Source: Candidatus Thiodiazotropha endoloripes (lineage in GTDB: Bacteria > Pseudomonadota > Gammaproteobacteria > Chromatiales > Chromatiaceae). Taken from it: 64,000 nt of DNA. The stretch lies in the NCBI GenBank assembly GCA_001709035.1, contig LVKA01000023.1:240252-304251 (forward strand), in the 5' to 3' direction. Numbering within the stretch: position 1 is the first letter of the stretch; every line of letters starts with the position of its first letter. Of this stretch, positions 1 through 10,100 are shown in pieces. The position numbers and the translations under genes were made by a program. The notes beneath the pieces are model-generated. The model ran no database searches. It saw only the letters and a list, made by a program, of their open reading frames with translations, and was not told the origin of the DNA.

Positions 1-1
1 G

Positions 2-1582
2 ACCTTGAGCAGTGATGACCCAATACCCGCCATGGGCAGCCTGCAGTTCAGTCTCTCTGAATATTCATTGAATGAGGATGGAGGCACAGCCACGATCGCC
101 GTCTCCCGCTCAGGCGGCAGCAGCGGTTCTGTTGGGGTCAGCTACGCGAGCAGTGATTCAACGGCAACCGCCGGTGAGGATTACACGGCCGCTTCCGGCA
201 GCGTGAGTTTTGCCGATGGTGTAACCAGTGGATCCTTCCAGGTGACACTGCTCGATGACAGTGAATACGAGGGTGATGAGCGTATTACGCTGACCTTGAG
301 CAACCCAACCGGTGGTGCCGTATTGGGCCCGACCGCCCAGGTTGATTTGGTGATCACTGAAGATGATGCGGCACCGGCAACCGGCTTGCTGGTCTTCAGT
401 GCCAGCGACCTTGGTGCGGATGAGGCTGATGGTCTGATTGAGGTAACGGTCGAGCGTCAGGGTGGCAGTAGCGGTGCTGCACAGGTCAACTATGCAACCG
501 CAGATGGCACGGCAATTGCCGGCATCGACTATCAGGTTGCCAGTGGTACCCTGACGTTTGCGGATGGTGAACTGTCGAAGACATTCGAAATCACCATCAT
601 CGATGATGCCTTATTTGAAGGTACCGAAACCATCAACCTGATACTCTCCGATGCGGTTGGTGCGTCACTGGGTGATACCTCTACGGCAACTTTAAGCGTA
701 ACTGATGATGACGTGCCGCCTGCTGCCGGTTCTCTGATCTTTTCCAATTCGGCCATTACCGCAGCAGAGGATGGTGGCGACGTTACCGTCACCGTTTCAC
801 GCAGTGGCGGTTCGACCGGTGCTGTTTCGGTCGATTACAACACCGCTGATGGCAGTGCGATTGCCTCCTCTGACTATACCTACACCTCCGGCAGCATCAG
901 TTTTGCCGATGGGGATGCAGCCGATAAGACCTTTACCGTACCACTGCTGAACGATTCGGCAGTGGAGTCAGATGAGACCATATTGCTACAGATGAGTAAC
1001 TTTCAGGGTGGGGCGGTAGCCGGTGATCAGAGCAGTGGTCAGATTACCATCACCGATGATGATGTACTCAACGCATCCACTGTGATCGGTTTTACCATCA
1101 CCAGCCTTACTGTGAATGAATCTTCAGTCAACGCGAGCTTTACCATTGATCGCAGCGTTGTCCTGACCGGCACCGTCAGTGTCGACCTGAGCGTTGGTAC
1201 ATCGACCGCCATTGCCGGTAGCGATTTCAATGTCACCACAGGCACTCTGCAGTTTGCCAGTGGCGAGACGCAAAAGACAATCAATGTGGAGATCATTGAC
1301 AATACGGTTGTTGATGGGGATCGCACGATCACCTTTGTGCTGGGTAATGCCTCCGGTACCGCAACCATCGATAGCAACAGTGGCAGCTTCACCCTGACCA
1401 TCTCCGATGATGACCAGGATGGTGGCAGTGATGGGGATGACAATGGCGGTGGCGGCGGAGGTGGCGGTTCTGTGGATCTGTTGCTTCTGTTGGGCCTGAT
1501 GATCATTTTCTTCGGATACCTGCAGCTGCAGTCTGCCCGTCAGACTCGGGCCTATGCAAAACGTCGTGTTGAAGAGCAGTAA
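2..1582 (+). CDS. Calx-beta repeat surface protein, 5' end outside window
   Basis: This is the C-terminal part of a longer protein; the reading frame is open to the left edge, and the first available TTG at 5 is not a convincing start. It holds about four Calx-beta repeats of roughly 115 residues, each with the typical pattern of an acidic turn, a block like TATAGEDY or TAIAGIDY, a SFADG or TFADG strand and an ending such as ITDDD. Calx-beta domains bind calcium in extracellular adhesins and proteases. The C-terminus is an acidic and poly-glycine stretch (nine Gly after DDN), a hydrophobic helix (SVDLLLLLGLMIIFF) and a basic tail, which resembles GlyGly-CTERM-type sorting signals cleaved by rhombosortase. 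Proteins of that type usually leave the cell by type II secretion, and such an operon lies at 19-29 kb. The function of the missing N-terminal part is unknown. Confidence 0.85.
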   Translation, partial: TLSSDDPIPAMGSLQFSLSEYSLNEDGGTATIAVSRSGGSSGSVGVSYASSDSTATAGEDYTAASGSVSFADGVTSGSFQVTLLDDSEYEGDERITLTLSNPTGGAVLGPTAQVDLVITEDDAAPATGLLVFSASDLGADEADGLIEVTVERQGGSSGAAQVNYATADGTAIAGIDYQVASGTLTFADGELSKTFEITIIDDALFEGTETINLILSDAVGASLGDTSTATLSVTDDDVPPAAGSLIFSNSAITAAEDGGDVTVTVSRSGGSTGAVSVDYNTADGSAIASSDYTYTSGSISFADGDAADKTFTVPLLNDSAVESDETILLQMSNFQGGAVAGDQSSGQITITDDDVLNASTVIGFTITSLTVNESSVNASFTIDRSVVLTGTVSVDLSVGTSTAIAGSDFNVTTGTLQFASGETQKTINVEIIDNTVVDGDRTITFVLGNASGTATIDSNSGSFTLTISDDDQDGGSDGDDNGGGGGGGGSVDLLLLLGLMIIFFGYLQLQSARQTRAYAKRRVEEQ

Positions 1583-1600
1583 CATATAAGGGTTTATACG

Positions 1601-2401
1601 ATGGAAAATAGAGCATGGAAAAACGGTTCGGTTGAAAAGAGTCTCAGTGGCTTGCTAAAGGCGTCTGTGCTTTCTGTTGCCCTGTTTGTCACAGCAGGAG
1701 TCAATGCCGCTGATCTGCCAAACATTGTGAAATCCAACGGTGCTGAAGCCCTTGGCCCCCAGTTCAAGCTCGATTGTGTCACCAGACCAGGCAAGCCTCA
1801 GAGTCTCGGTGATCGTTTTAAGCTGGCCATGAATAAGCACGACCATTCCCAGCATGGTGGTCATGATGAACACGCCCATCACCGTGCGATGATGGAGAAC
1901 AAGTCGTACCAGGTGAGTCATGCCGGCTATCAGCTGCCGGATGTTAATCTGATCTCTCACAAAGGGGAGCAGCAGCAGCTGGCAGATATCCTGAACAATG
2001 ACAAACCGGTGATGCTGAATTTCATCTTCACGACCTGTACCACCATCTGTCCGGTTCTTTCGGCCAGTTTTCATCAGGTACAGGAGATCCTCGGTGAGGA
2101 TGTTGACAGTGTTTCCATGGTATCGATAACCATCGATCCGGACTATGATACGCCTGAACAGTTGATGAAATATTCGAAACGGTTCAAGGCTGGTGAGCAA
2201 TGGAATTTTTATACCGGTAGCTACAAAGATGTGGTTACCGTAGAGAAGGCCTTTGATATCTTCCGTGGTTCAAAAATGAATCATGAACCGATTACCCTGA
2301 TCAGGAATCAAGGTGGACAGCACTGGACGCGTATCAATGGTCTGGCCAGTGCAGAAGATATTGTTAAGGAGTACAAAAAGATCGTATCGGCTGCAAATTG
2401 A
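1601..2401 (+). CDS. SCO1/SenC family copper-binding thioredoxin-like protein
   Basis: The 266-residue product has an N-terminal hydrophobic segment (about residues 17-36) that works as signal peptide or anchor, a His-rich stretch (residues 80-94) and a thioredoxin-like fold. The SCO metal site is visible: C146-TTI-C150-P and a histidine at H228. SCO proteins deliver copper to the CuA centre of cytochrome oxidase or act as thiol-redox proteins in the periplasm. The extra His-rich insert before the core may bind metal. Its TGA stop shares one base with the ATG of the following cytochrome c gene (TGATG), so the two are translationally coupled. Family assignment is firm; whether the target is an oxidase or the downstream sensor genes is not known. 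Confidence 0.9.
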   Translation: MENRAWKNGSVEKSLSGLLKASVLSVALFVTAGVNAADLPNIVKSNGAEALGPQFKLDCVTRPGKPQSLGDRFKLAMNKHDHSQHGGHDEHAHHRAMMENKSYQVSHAGYQLPDVNLISHKGEQQQLADILNNDKPVMLNFIFTTCTTICPVLSASFHQVQEILGEDVDSVSMVSITIDPDYDTPEQLMKYSKRFKAGEQWNFYTGSYKDVVTVEKAFDIFRGSKMNHEPITLIRNQGGQHWTRINGLASAEDIVKEYKKIVSAAN

Positions 2402-4032
2402 TGCTAAAACTCAACAAAATGATCACGGCGTTTACACTATTCGCCGGCTTGATCCTATTCTCTACTGCCTCACAAAATGAAGTGGAGGTTGACTCCAAGG
2501 CCTACGCAACAGGTAAAGCACTCTACAAAGAGGGCTTTCTGCCGAATGGCCAACTGGTAAAGGCAACCATCCAGGGCGATATCTCGGTGGAAGGGGATCA
2601 ATTGATCTGTGAGACCTGTCACCGCAGGAGCGGCCTGGGATCCACCGAAGGCCAGCAGGTGGTCCCGGCAGTTGCTGGCAGTGTGCTTTTCAAGCCCCTG
2701 AAACTTCCCACCAGTAAACCCCCTGAACCACCGGTATATCGTGAAGCCTACACCCGTGAGACCTTGATGGCAGCGGTCAGGGATGGTGTGGATGCCAATG
2801 GCCAGCCACTGGATCCATTCATGCCAAGATATCAGATCGACGATGAGGCGCTGGATGGCTTAATGGCCTATGTCAGTACACTCTCCAATACCCCGTCCCC
2901 AGGTGTGGACGATAAGACCATCCATTTCGCAACCATTGTCCTATCCTCGAACAAAGCGGAGGAGAACAAGGCACTGATCGATGTCATGGCGACCTATGTC
3001 GAGCAAAAGAATGTTGAAACCAGATATGAGACTAAACGGGCAAAGAATGCGCCATGGCACAAGGATTGGATGTTCAAGCCCTATCGTAAGTGGCAGATAC
3101 ATGTTTGGGAACTGACAGGTGCCGAAGAGACCTGGCCGGAACAACTCAGTGCATACTATTCAAAACAGCCGGTATTCGCGCTGGTCAACGGTTTGGTTCC
3201 AACTGGCTGGAACCGGGTCAGTGAGTTCTGTGAAGGGCATGCTATACCCTGTCTATTCCCCACCACACAACAGCCGGTTATCAGTGATGATAACTATTAC
3301 ACCATCTATCTGAACAAGGGTGCGGCGCATGAGTCTGAAGCGGTTGCTTCCTATATCAGGAAAAACCGTCCCGCCGCCCGAGTCGTACAGATTCATGATC
3401 AATCTGACATGCTGAGTTCCATCTCTTCCAACGCGCTCATTGATGATCTGAACAAGGCTGGAATCAGCGTAGACACGGTCTCTCTGGGGCAACTTGGCGA
3501 AAAAGAATCGAGTGCATTTCGAATTGGAAAAGACGATACAGTGGTATTGTGGCTGGATAGAGGCAAATCAGAACAGCTCTTTAACAGCGGGCAGCTTAAC
3601 AGTGCAGAGTTGATCATGCTCTCCAGTCAATATTACGGAACAGACACCAAGCTCATCCCTCAGGATTTGACGGACTCTGTTCTCTTTATACACAGCGCTG
3701 AAATGCCCGATAAACTGAACAGGCTGCTGATCCGCTCAACGGGTTGGTTCAGAGCAAAAAGAATCTATAATAAAGAGACCAGAGAGATTCAAGCCAATGC
3801 CTACTTCGCGTTGAAGGTGCTTGGTGATGCGGTAAAGCACATTCGTGGTTATTTCTATCGTGACTATATGATTGAAAAGATTGAACATATGATTGATGAC
3901 TTACCTTATACTTCGATCTTTCCCCGCCTCAGTATGGCGCCGGATCAAAGGTTCGCATCACGGGGCTTCTATGTGGCTAAAACTGACGGCAAAGGAGGAA
4001 TTGTTAATCTCACTGGTTGGATAGCTCCCTGA
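2401..4032 (+). CDS. cytochrome c domain fused to periplasmic-binding-like domain
   Basis: The 543-residue protein starts at ATG 2401, which overlaps the SCO stop; a TTG three bases earlier is less likely. A signal peptide covers about residues 1-24. A class I cytochrome c domain follows, with heme motif C70-ET-C73-H74 and a probable axial methionine in the DPFMPRY segment. Residues from about 170 to 520 look like a class I periplasmic-binding fold of the kind found in branched-chain amino acid binding proteins. The combination would give a soluble periplasmic protein that carries a heme and binds a small ligand. Its position between a SCO protein and a sensor-kinase-like membrane protein suggests a redox- or ligand-sensing unit. 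I infer that role; no ligand can be read from the sequence. Confidence 0.85.
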   Translation: MLKLNKMITAFTLFAGLILFSTASQNEVEVDSKAYATGKALYKEGFLPNGQLVKATIQGDISVEGDQLICETCHRRSGLGSTEGQQVVPAVAGSVLFKPLKLPTSKPPEPPVYREAYTRETLMAAVRDGVDANGQPLDPFMPRYQIDDEALDGLMAYVSTLSNTPSPGVDDKTIHFATIVLSSNKAEENKALIDVMATYVEQKNVETRYETKRAKNAPWHKDWMFKPYRKWQIHVWELTGAEETWPEQLSAYYSKQPVFALVNGLVPTGWNRVSEFCEGHAIPCLFPTTQQPVISDDNYYTIYLNKGAAHESEAVASYIRKNRPAARVVQIHDQSDMLSSISSNALIDDLNKAGISVDTVSLGQLGEKESSAFRIGKDDTVVLWLDRGKSEQLFNSGQLNSAELIMLSSQYYGTDTKLIPQDLTDSVLFIHSAEMPDKLNRLLIRSTGWFRAKRIYNKETREIQANAYFALKVLGDAVKHIRGYFYRDYMIEKIEHMIDDLPYTSIFPRLSMAPDQRFASRGFYVAKTDGKGGIVNLTGWIAP

Positions 4033-4078
4033 TTTCATTCCGCGTTGTGAATATTTGTAAATAAATGAGATTTGTTGG

Positions 4079-5467
4079 ATGGATAACAATATCAACTACA
4101 ACGCAACTCAATACAGGGAAGATTATCAGCTGGCCAAACGATTTGGCGTGATCAGTTTTATCGCCATTATCCTGATTGCCATCGTCATCCTTTTTCTGTT
4201 TCGCTATGAAACTGCCCGCATCATCCAGGACTCCACAAAACAGAGTAATGAGTCATTGACCATTGCTACAGAGTACACACTGAATGACCATTTTGTGATG
4301 TACCTGAATCTGATGAAGCTGAATGAAAAAAAGCCTGGCGATATGCCGTTGGAGCCGATGCTTGAACGTGCCTTGCAGAGAATGATACGGGATACCAATG
4401 TCGACCGTATCAAATTGTATGATCGGTCGGGAAAAGTCGCCTACTCATCGAGACGGGATGCTTATGATGACGATGATGAGGGTAATGACGGTTTTATCTC
4501 TGCACTGTCAGGAACTCCACGTACGGTTTTAAACTATCGGGACAGTTTCAGTATCTTCAACTCCGATGATCACGATGTGAATCTGGTACAGACCTATGTA
4601 CCGATTCGTACCAATGAAAACTCTCCGGTGATGGGAGTGATGGAGGTCTATTACGACATCAGTGACTATGTCAGTCATGCAATGAGGGCAATCATCATTG
4701 TGATGTCTGTGACGATGTTGTTGATGCTGTTTCTCTATACATTCCTGCTAATGCATATCAAACGCTCCGAACGGATCATAGAAGCGCAAAACCGCATTAC
4801 CAGAGAGAAAAAAGCGATGCTTGAATTTCTCACCGCAAAAATGATCAATGCCCAGGAGGATGAGAAGAAACGCATCGCCTTTGAGTTGCATGAAGATGTG
4901 GTACAGACCCTTTCCGGCGTCAAAATGCAACTGGAAAAATACATACTGCAGTTCGACAAACAGAAAGACGAGGCTGATGCGGAACAGCTTTCAACGGTCA
5001 TCATACCTACCTTGCAGAATGCTGCGCACAAGATCCGGGCCGTTGCACTGGATTTGCGTCCGCCGAGCCTGGATGATTTCGGCCTGAAAGCAGCCCTGAA
5101 TTCGTTGGTTTCCGAGTGTCATACGATTACCACAGGGTTGCAGATTTCGGTGGATATCTCAGTCAATGAGGAGTTGATATCCCAGGATCAAAAATCGATT
5201 CTTTATAGAATGTTCAAGGATACTCTCAAGGCAATCTGTTTCGATGAAAAAATCGATGGGGAAGTAACAATATCTCTGACCAATATTGATGACCTGCTAC
5301 AGCTTCAAGCGAAGATATTCAGCAAACAAAATAAGCTCAATTTTAGCGGGCAGTTACCCGGTTATTTCGTTGCCATGCAGGAGAAAACCATACTCTCGGG
5401 TGGTGAGTTTTTCGTCATTGAGCTTTCTGAAGGGTTGCTGGAAGTTAAAGCGGTCTGGTCCTATTGA
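4079..5467 (+). CDS. membrane sensor, histidine-kinase-like, without ATPase domain
   Basis: The 462-residue protein has two membrane helices, about residues 22-42 and 205-230, enclosing a periplasmic sensor domain with an acidic run (YDDDDEG). After the second helix comes a coiled coil and a NarX-type phosphoacceptor helix: EDEKKRIAFELHEDVVQTLSG carries the expected H-E pair, and LDLRPPSLDDFGL matches the second helix of this family. The region where the ATP-binding N-box should be (ILYRMFKDTLKAI) lacks the Asn residues, and no G1 or G2 glycine boxes follow. It ends at about the right length, so this looks like domain decay rather than truncation. It lies 46 bases after the cytochrome-PBP gene. 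It may act as a pseudokinase that is phosphorylated in trans or scaffolds another kinase. Confidence 0.8.
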   Translation: MDNNINYNATQYREDYQLAKRFGVISFIAIILIAIVILFLFRYETARIIQDSTKQSNESLTIATEYTLNDHFVMYLNLMKLNEKKPGDMPLEPMLERALQRMIRDTNVDRIKLYDRSGKVAYSSRRDAYDDDDEGNDGFISALSGTPRTVLNYRDSFSIFNSDDHDVNLVQTYVPIRTNENSPVMGVMEVYYDISDYVSHAMRAIIIVMSVTMLLMLFLYTFLLMHIKRSERIIEAQNRITREKKAMLEFLTAKMINAQEDEKKRIAFELHEDVVQTLSGVKMQLEKYILQFDKQKDEADAEQLSTVIIPTLQNAAHKIRAVALDLRPPSLDDFGLKAALNSLVSECHTITTGLQISVDISVNEELISQDQKSILYRMFKDTLKAICFDEKIDGEVTISLTNIDDLLQLQAKIFSKQNKLNFSGQLPGYFVAMQEKTILSGGEFFVIELSEGLLEVKAVWSY

Positions 5468-5510
5468 ATAGCGAACCCTCGACGATCGTCACCGGTCTGA
5501 TTATCGGATT

Positions 5511-6509
5511 TTAAGGCTTTTCCAGAGTCAAAACTGCCAGCATACCGTTTCGATAGATTTGAAAGTTAATCGGTTGACCCGGTTCCAAGCGATCTATTTT
5601 CTCTCTTATCTTCTGGAAGCTAAGTTGGCCATCCAGGGGTATCTCCGCAATGGAAACGATGATATCGCCACCTAGCAACAGCTGCTGGTCGTTGATTTTT
5701 ACCGGAATGGTGCCTTCGCGTAATTGGAGTCGATCGGTCGCAGAGCCTTCGGCGATCTTCTGTACCAATACCCCGTAATCCAGCGGATAGTTGATTGCCT
5801 TTGCTATATCCGCCGTGATTGGCAAGCCATTCAGGCCACTCCAATAGTTATTTCTCTCCAGCATCAACGCTCTGGCAGTATTCGACGTCACCGCAAAGCC
5901 TATACCCTGGTGACCCCCGGATGTGGTCTCAATGTAGCTGACGATGCCGATCACTTCGCCGTCGAGATTACAAACCGGTCCTCCAGAGTTGCCTTTATTG
6001 ATGGCCGCATCGGTTTGTAAAAAATCTCCGAGCAGAAACAGCTTTCCCAGGTCCGGACCCGAGTGTCTAGCGCTGATGTGTCCAGTGGTGAGGGTATGGT
6101 GAAGCCCGTATGGCGATCCGATCACAAATACCTCATTGCCGACACTGACTTTGTCGGAATCGCCGAGTTTTGCGAAGACCAGGTTGTCCGGGACCTTTTG
6201 TAACTTGAGTAGAGCAAGATCGGCAGCAGGTTCCGTGCCTAAGACTTTGGCAAGCACACGTTGGCCGTCTTTGAATTCAACATGAACGGCATCGCTGGTA
6301 TGGACAACATGCGCTGCTGTCAGAATATCGCCTTCTTGGCTGATGACGACGCCACTGCCCAGGCCTTGCTCGACTTTTTCAGTGACTGGCGATGTGGAGT
6401 AGGTATGAAGTACAACCACAGAAGGATCGACTTGGGTAAACTGACGACTGAAGTCCGTGGCATGACATATTACCGGTAGCAGCAAGGCAAAGAGCAGTAA
6501 CTGAGACAT
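5511..6509 (-). CDS. HtrA/DegP-type periplasmic serine protease
   Basis: The ATG at 6509 gives a 332-residue protein beginning with a clear signal peptide (MSQLLLFALLLPVICHA). A GTG at 6572 would add 21 residues of no evident value. The trypsin-like catalytic triad is complete: H67 in TAAHVVH, D97 in AADLALL and S175 in NKGNSGGP. A single PDZ domain fills about residues 240-325 (YGVLVQKI, LLGGDIIVSI). Proteins of this layout degrade or refold damaged periplasmic proteins; with one PDZ domain it is closer to DegS or a short DegQ than to DegP. It converges with the kinase-like gene. Confidence 0.9.
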   Translation of the reverse strand: MSQLLLFALLLPVICHATDFSRQFTQVDPSVVVLHTYSTSPVTEKVEQGLGSGVVISQEGDILTAAHVVHTSDAVHVEFKDGQRVLAKVLGTEPAADLALLKLQKVPDNLVFAKLGDSDKVSVGNEVFVIGSPYGLHHTLTTGHISARHSGPDLGKLFLLGDFLQTDAAINKGNSGGPVCNLDGEVIGIVSYIETTSGGHQGIGFAVTSNTARALMLERNNYWSGLNGLPITADIAKAINYPLDYGVLVQKIAEGSATDRLQLREGTIPVKINDQQLLLGGDIIVSIAEIPLDGQLSFQKIREKIDRLEPGQPINFQIYRNGMLAVLTLEKP

Positions 6510-6814
6510 CGTACGATTCAATGGAGTAACCTCGAGTGGTTGGAGATTTAGCGATCTTTGACAATCTCTCACTTCTGCATTAGCCGGGTTGACGAAAAGT
6601 GTCTTAATTCAGTCAATATAGCATCAAATAAAACGCTTCCAAATATGACAGGTTGGAATGGGACCCTGTCCAGTATTGGCAACATTCCATCTCGAACTGA
6701 CGCTGGATATCGATGGAGTCTGGTAATGATATTGATTCGATTTCATGATCCGACTAAGCTTAAACGGTAAATCACGACTCCTGAATCAATCACTCACTAA
6801 GTTGGAGGGTGGAG
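6510..6814. other. intergenic region, divergent promoters expected
   Basis: This stretch separates the protease gene (minus) from the small plus-strand gene at 6815. It should hold promoters for both. A plus-strand reading frame at 6558-6770 has no ribosome site and no protein-like composition, so I do not call it. I see no strong promoter, hairpin or repeat. Confidence 0.4.
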
Positions 6815-7069
6815 ATGGCTGCCAGTAGGTTTTTAGTTATTCACTATCTGGATGGTACAAGCGAGACTTTCACTTTTCCAAAACAGGCGAAAGACCATTA
6901 CGACCTGATGGGTAAATTGAATGATGCTATGAAGGCAGATCGATTGGTGATCGAAGCAGACGGCCATCTGAATATCATTCCATTGAGTGCGATTAAAAGA
7001 TTACAGTTTTCACCGGCGCCTGAAACCTTGCCTGGCGAAGTCATAAAACAGGCAACATTAGATCCCTGA
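6815..7069 (+). CDS. small protein of unknown function (84 aa)
   Basis: I do not recognise the family. The ATG at 6815 has a good ribosome site (GGAGG at 6804-6808, six bases before it); the GTG at 6809 overlaps that site and is unlikely. The protein has no signal peptide or membrane helix. It reads like a small beta-rich fold: FLVIHYLDGTSETFTF, then a helical DHYDLMGKLNDAM stretch, then LVIEADGHLNIIPLSAIKRLQF. The pattern looks like a short cytosolic domain with a final sheet. It stands alone between the protease and the RND genes. Confidence 0.7.
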   Translation: MAASRFLVIHYLDGTSETFTFPKQAKDHYDLMGKLNDAMKADRLVIEADGHLNIIPLSAIKRLQFSPAPETLPGEVIKQATLDP

Positions 7070-7187
7070 GACACACCGGTCCATTACGGCTGCTTTCCCC
7101 TGAATGACTTTGTCTATCCAGCTTCCAGAGCTTAAATATTTCACTCCAGACGTGGCCTGCGTTTTTGCCAAACAAGTCAGTGGCCGG

Positions 7188-10100
7188 CTATCGTTCCGCC
7201 GGTGCTTCAATCTTGAACATAATGGCATAGAGAGTTGGTACGAACAGCAGGGTCAGCAGGGTGGCAAAGCCCAGTCCGGCCATGATGGTCAGGGACATGT
7301 TGACAAAGAAGACATCCTGCAACAACGGGATCAGGCCAAGGATTGTGGTTGCCGCGGCCAGTACCACCGGTCGAAGACGACTCACCGTTGAATCGAGGAT
7401 TGCTTCATAACCGTCTTTCCCATTGGCAATCTGCTGATCGATCTCATCAATCAGAACGATGGCGTTCTTGATCAGCAGACCGATCAGTGAGAGCGCCCCA
7501 AGCAGGGACATGAAATCAAATGCGCCGTTGAAACCGAGCAATCCTGCGGTGATGCCGACGATCGCCAAGGGTACGGTGAGCCAGATGATGAGCGGTTGGC
7601 GAAGTTTCCCGAAGAGTAGAATACTGACCAGAATCATCAGCAGAAAACCAAAAGGCAGTGAACTGGCTAGACCGGCCTGGGCGTTTTTTGAGTCCTCATA
7701 CTCTCCACCCCAGCTGAAACTGTAGCCAGGAGGCAGTTCCATCGCCTCGATCTGCGGTTTCAGCCGGTTAAACAGCGGGGTTGCCAGTTCACCGGTTGGA
7801 TTACACTGGGCGATGATGGTTTGAATCCGGTCGCGGGAGCGGATCAGCGGATTTTCGAAAACGGTCTCGAAACCATTAACCACCTGGGCCGCGGGTACCG
7901 ATTGGTTGAGCACCGGGCTCCACAGCACGATATCCCGCAGGTTGCCTACATCGCTGCGCTCATCTTCAGAAGCCCGCATATAGATCGGCAACACCCTTAT
8001 CCCATCCCGGAACTGACCCACAGGGGTGCCATCCATTGCATACTGCAGGGCGTAAGCGAGACTTTCCCGGGTAATGCCAAGTTGGCGGCCGACCTGTTCG
8101 TTGAAAATCGGCCGGATCAGTTTTACCGGTTGACGCCAATCATCACGGATATCCTTAGCTTCCGGATCTGCCCGCATGATCTGCTGGGTCTGTTGCGAGA
8201 GTTGACGCAGCACGACCGGATCCGGTCCTTGAAAGCGTGCTTCAATCTTGCTGTCCCGGCCTGGTCCGATCCGCAGGGATTTGATGATCGGGTCGGTCCA
8301 GGGATAGTGTTCCTTCATGTGCCGGTCGACTTTGTCCCAGACCTCGGCAATACGCTCCCGGGTATCGGTCTTGACGATGATCTGGCTGTAGACGGATGAG
8401 GTCTCCTTGGGGTCGTAGACCAGGGTGTACCGCTGATGGCCACCACCGATGCTGATGCTGGTCTGTTCCACACCTTCCTGCTCCATCAGAAACTGGTTGA
8501 TTCGTAGCGTATCTTCACGGGTGGCCCGAATATCCGTTCCCTCGATCTCCCAGATATCGACAAAAAACATGGGTGTGTTGGATTCCGGAAAGAAGGCTTG
8601 TTTGACACTGCCGAATCCGATCACCGCGAGTATGAACAGACCGATCACTATGCTGACAGTGAGCCAACGCAGACGTACCGCGCGATCCACCAGATTGCGA
8701 AACAGTTTGAAGACACCGCTGCCATAGGGGTCATCAGCCTGACCTCCTGTCGATGAGCCTGGTTTCAGCAACAGGGAGCAGAGCAGGGGGGTGGTGCTGA
8801 TGGCAGTGACCCAGGAGAGCAGCAGGGAGTAGAGGATCACCCAGAACAGGGAGTTTGCGAATTCACCGGTACTGTCCTGGGAAAGGCCAATGGCAGAGAA
8901 AGCAAGAATTCCGATGACGGTGCCGCCAAGCAGAGCCCAGATGGTTTTCCCCACCGTCTCTTGCGCTGCCTGGGCAGCACGCATGCCGCTCTGCATGCGC
9001 ACCAGCATACCCTCGGCCACCACGATGGCATTATCCACCAGCATGCCCAGGGCTATGACCAGTGCGCCAAGCGAGATGCGTTGCAGCTCAATGCCCTCAA
9101 GGTACATCAACAGCAGAGTTCCTGCCACTGTGATCAGTAGGACAGCGCCGATGATCAGGCCAACCCGTAAACCCATAAAGACCAGCAGAACGACGATGAC
9201 GATCGCCACGGCCTGCCCCACACTGACCAGAAATCCACTGACCGATTTGTCAACTTCCAGTGGCTGGTTGTAGATCTCTTTGATCTCCATGCCAATGGGA
9301 ATATTAGGAATCAGCTCCATCACTCTGTTGGTGAGCCGTTCACCGACAGCCACCACATTCTCACCGGACTGCATGGAGATGCCGAGAGTCAGCGCTTGTT
9401 TACCGTTCAGGTAGTAAAGTTGACTGGGTACTTCATTATAAGCCCGGGTGATGTTGGCGATGTCCCTCAGATAGATCAGTCGCTTATCCTCGGAGGCGAC
9501 GAGGATGTCACCAATTGCGGAGACTGATGTGAGTTCACCGCTGGGTACGATACGCAGGCGTTGGTGTTGTACGTTACCATGTCCAGCTGTTACCACCGCA
9601 TTCTGGGACTGAAGCAGTTGAGCGATGCTGGAGGGGGAGATACCAAGTTCGCCGAGGCGTTCACGGGAGATGTCCACATAGACCACCTCCTTCTGTTCAC
9701 CACCGATCGTGACTTTGCGTATCCCGGGTACCAGCACCAGCTCCTGCTTGAGGTAGTCGGCAAAATCCCAGAGATCACGCCAGCTGTAACCTTGACCTGT
9801 CAGGGCCAGATAGACACCGTAGACATCCCCGAAATCGTCGATCACCATCGGATCCTGGGCACCGGGAGGCAGCTTGTTTTTCATGTCCACGATCTTGCGG
9901 CGCAATTCATCGTAGATGTCGGGGAAATCATCGGCCCGGTACTTATCCTTGAACTCGATGGAGATGTCGGACATGCCCGGCCTTGAGATCGACATCTTGA
10001 TCCGCTTGACCTGCTCCAGGCGCTGGATGGCATCTTCGATGTGATAGGTCACTTCATCTTCCACCTCCTGGGCGGATGCACCGGGATAGAGGGTGATGAC

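Noticed and set aside
2..1582. TTG at position 5 as a true start
   Set aside because: The frame is open to the edge, the first residues are a linker ahead of a Calx-beta repeat, and there is no signal peptide or ribosome site.
6558..6770. 70-codon plus-strand frame between the protease and the 84-residue gene
   Set aside because: No ribosome site, low-complexity Ser/Arg mix and position over the protease promoter; probably chance.
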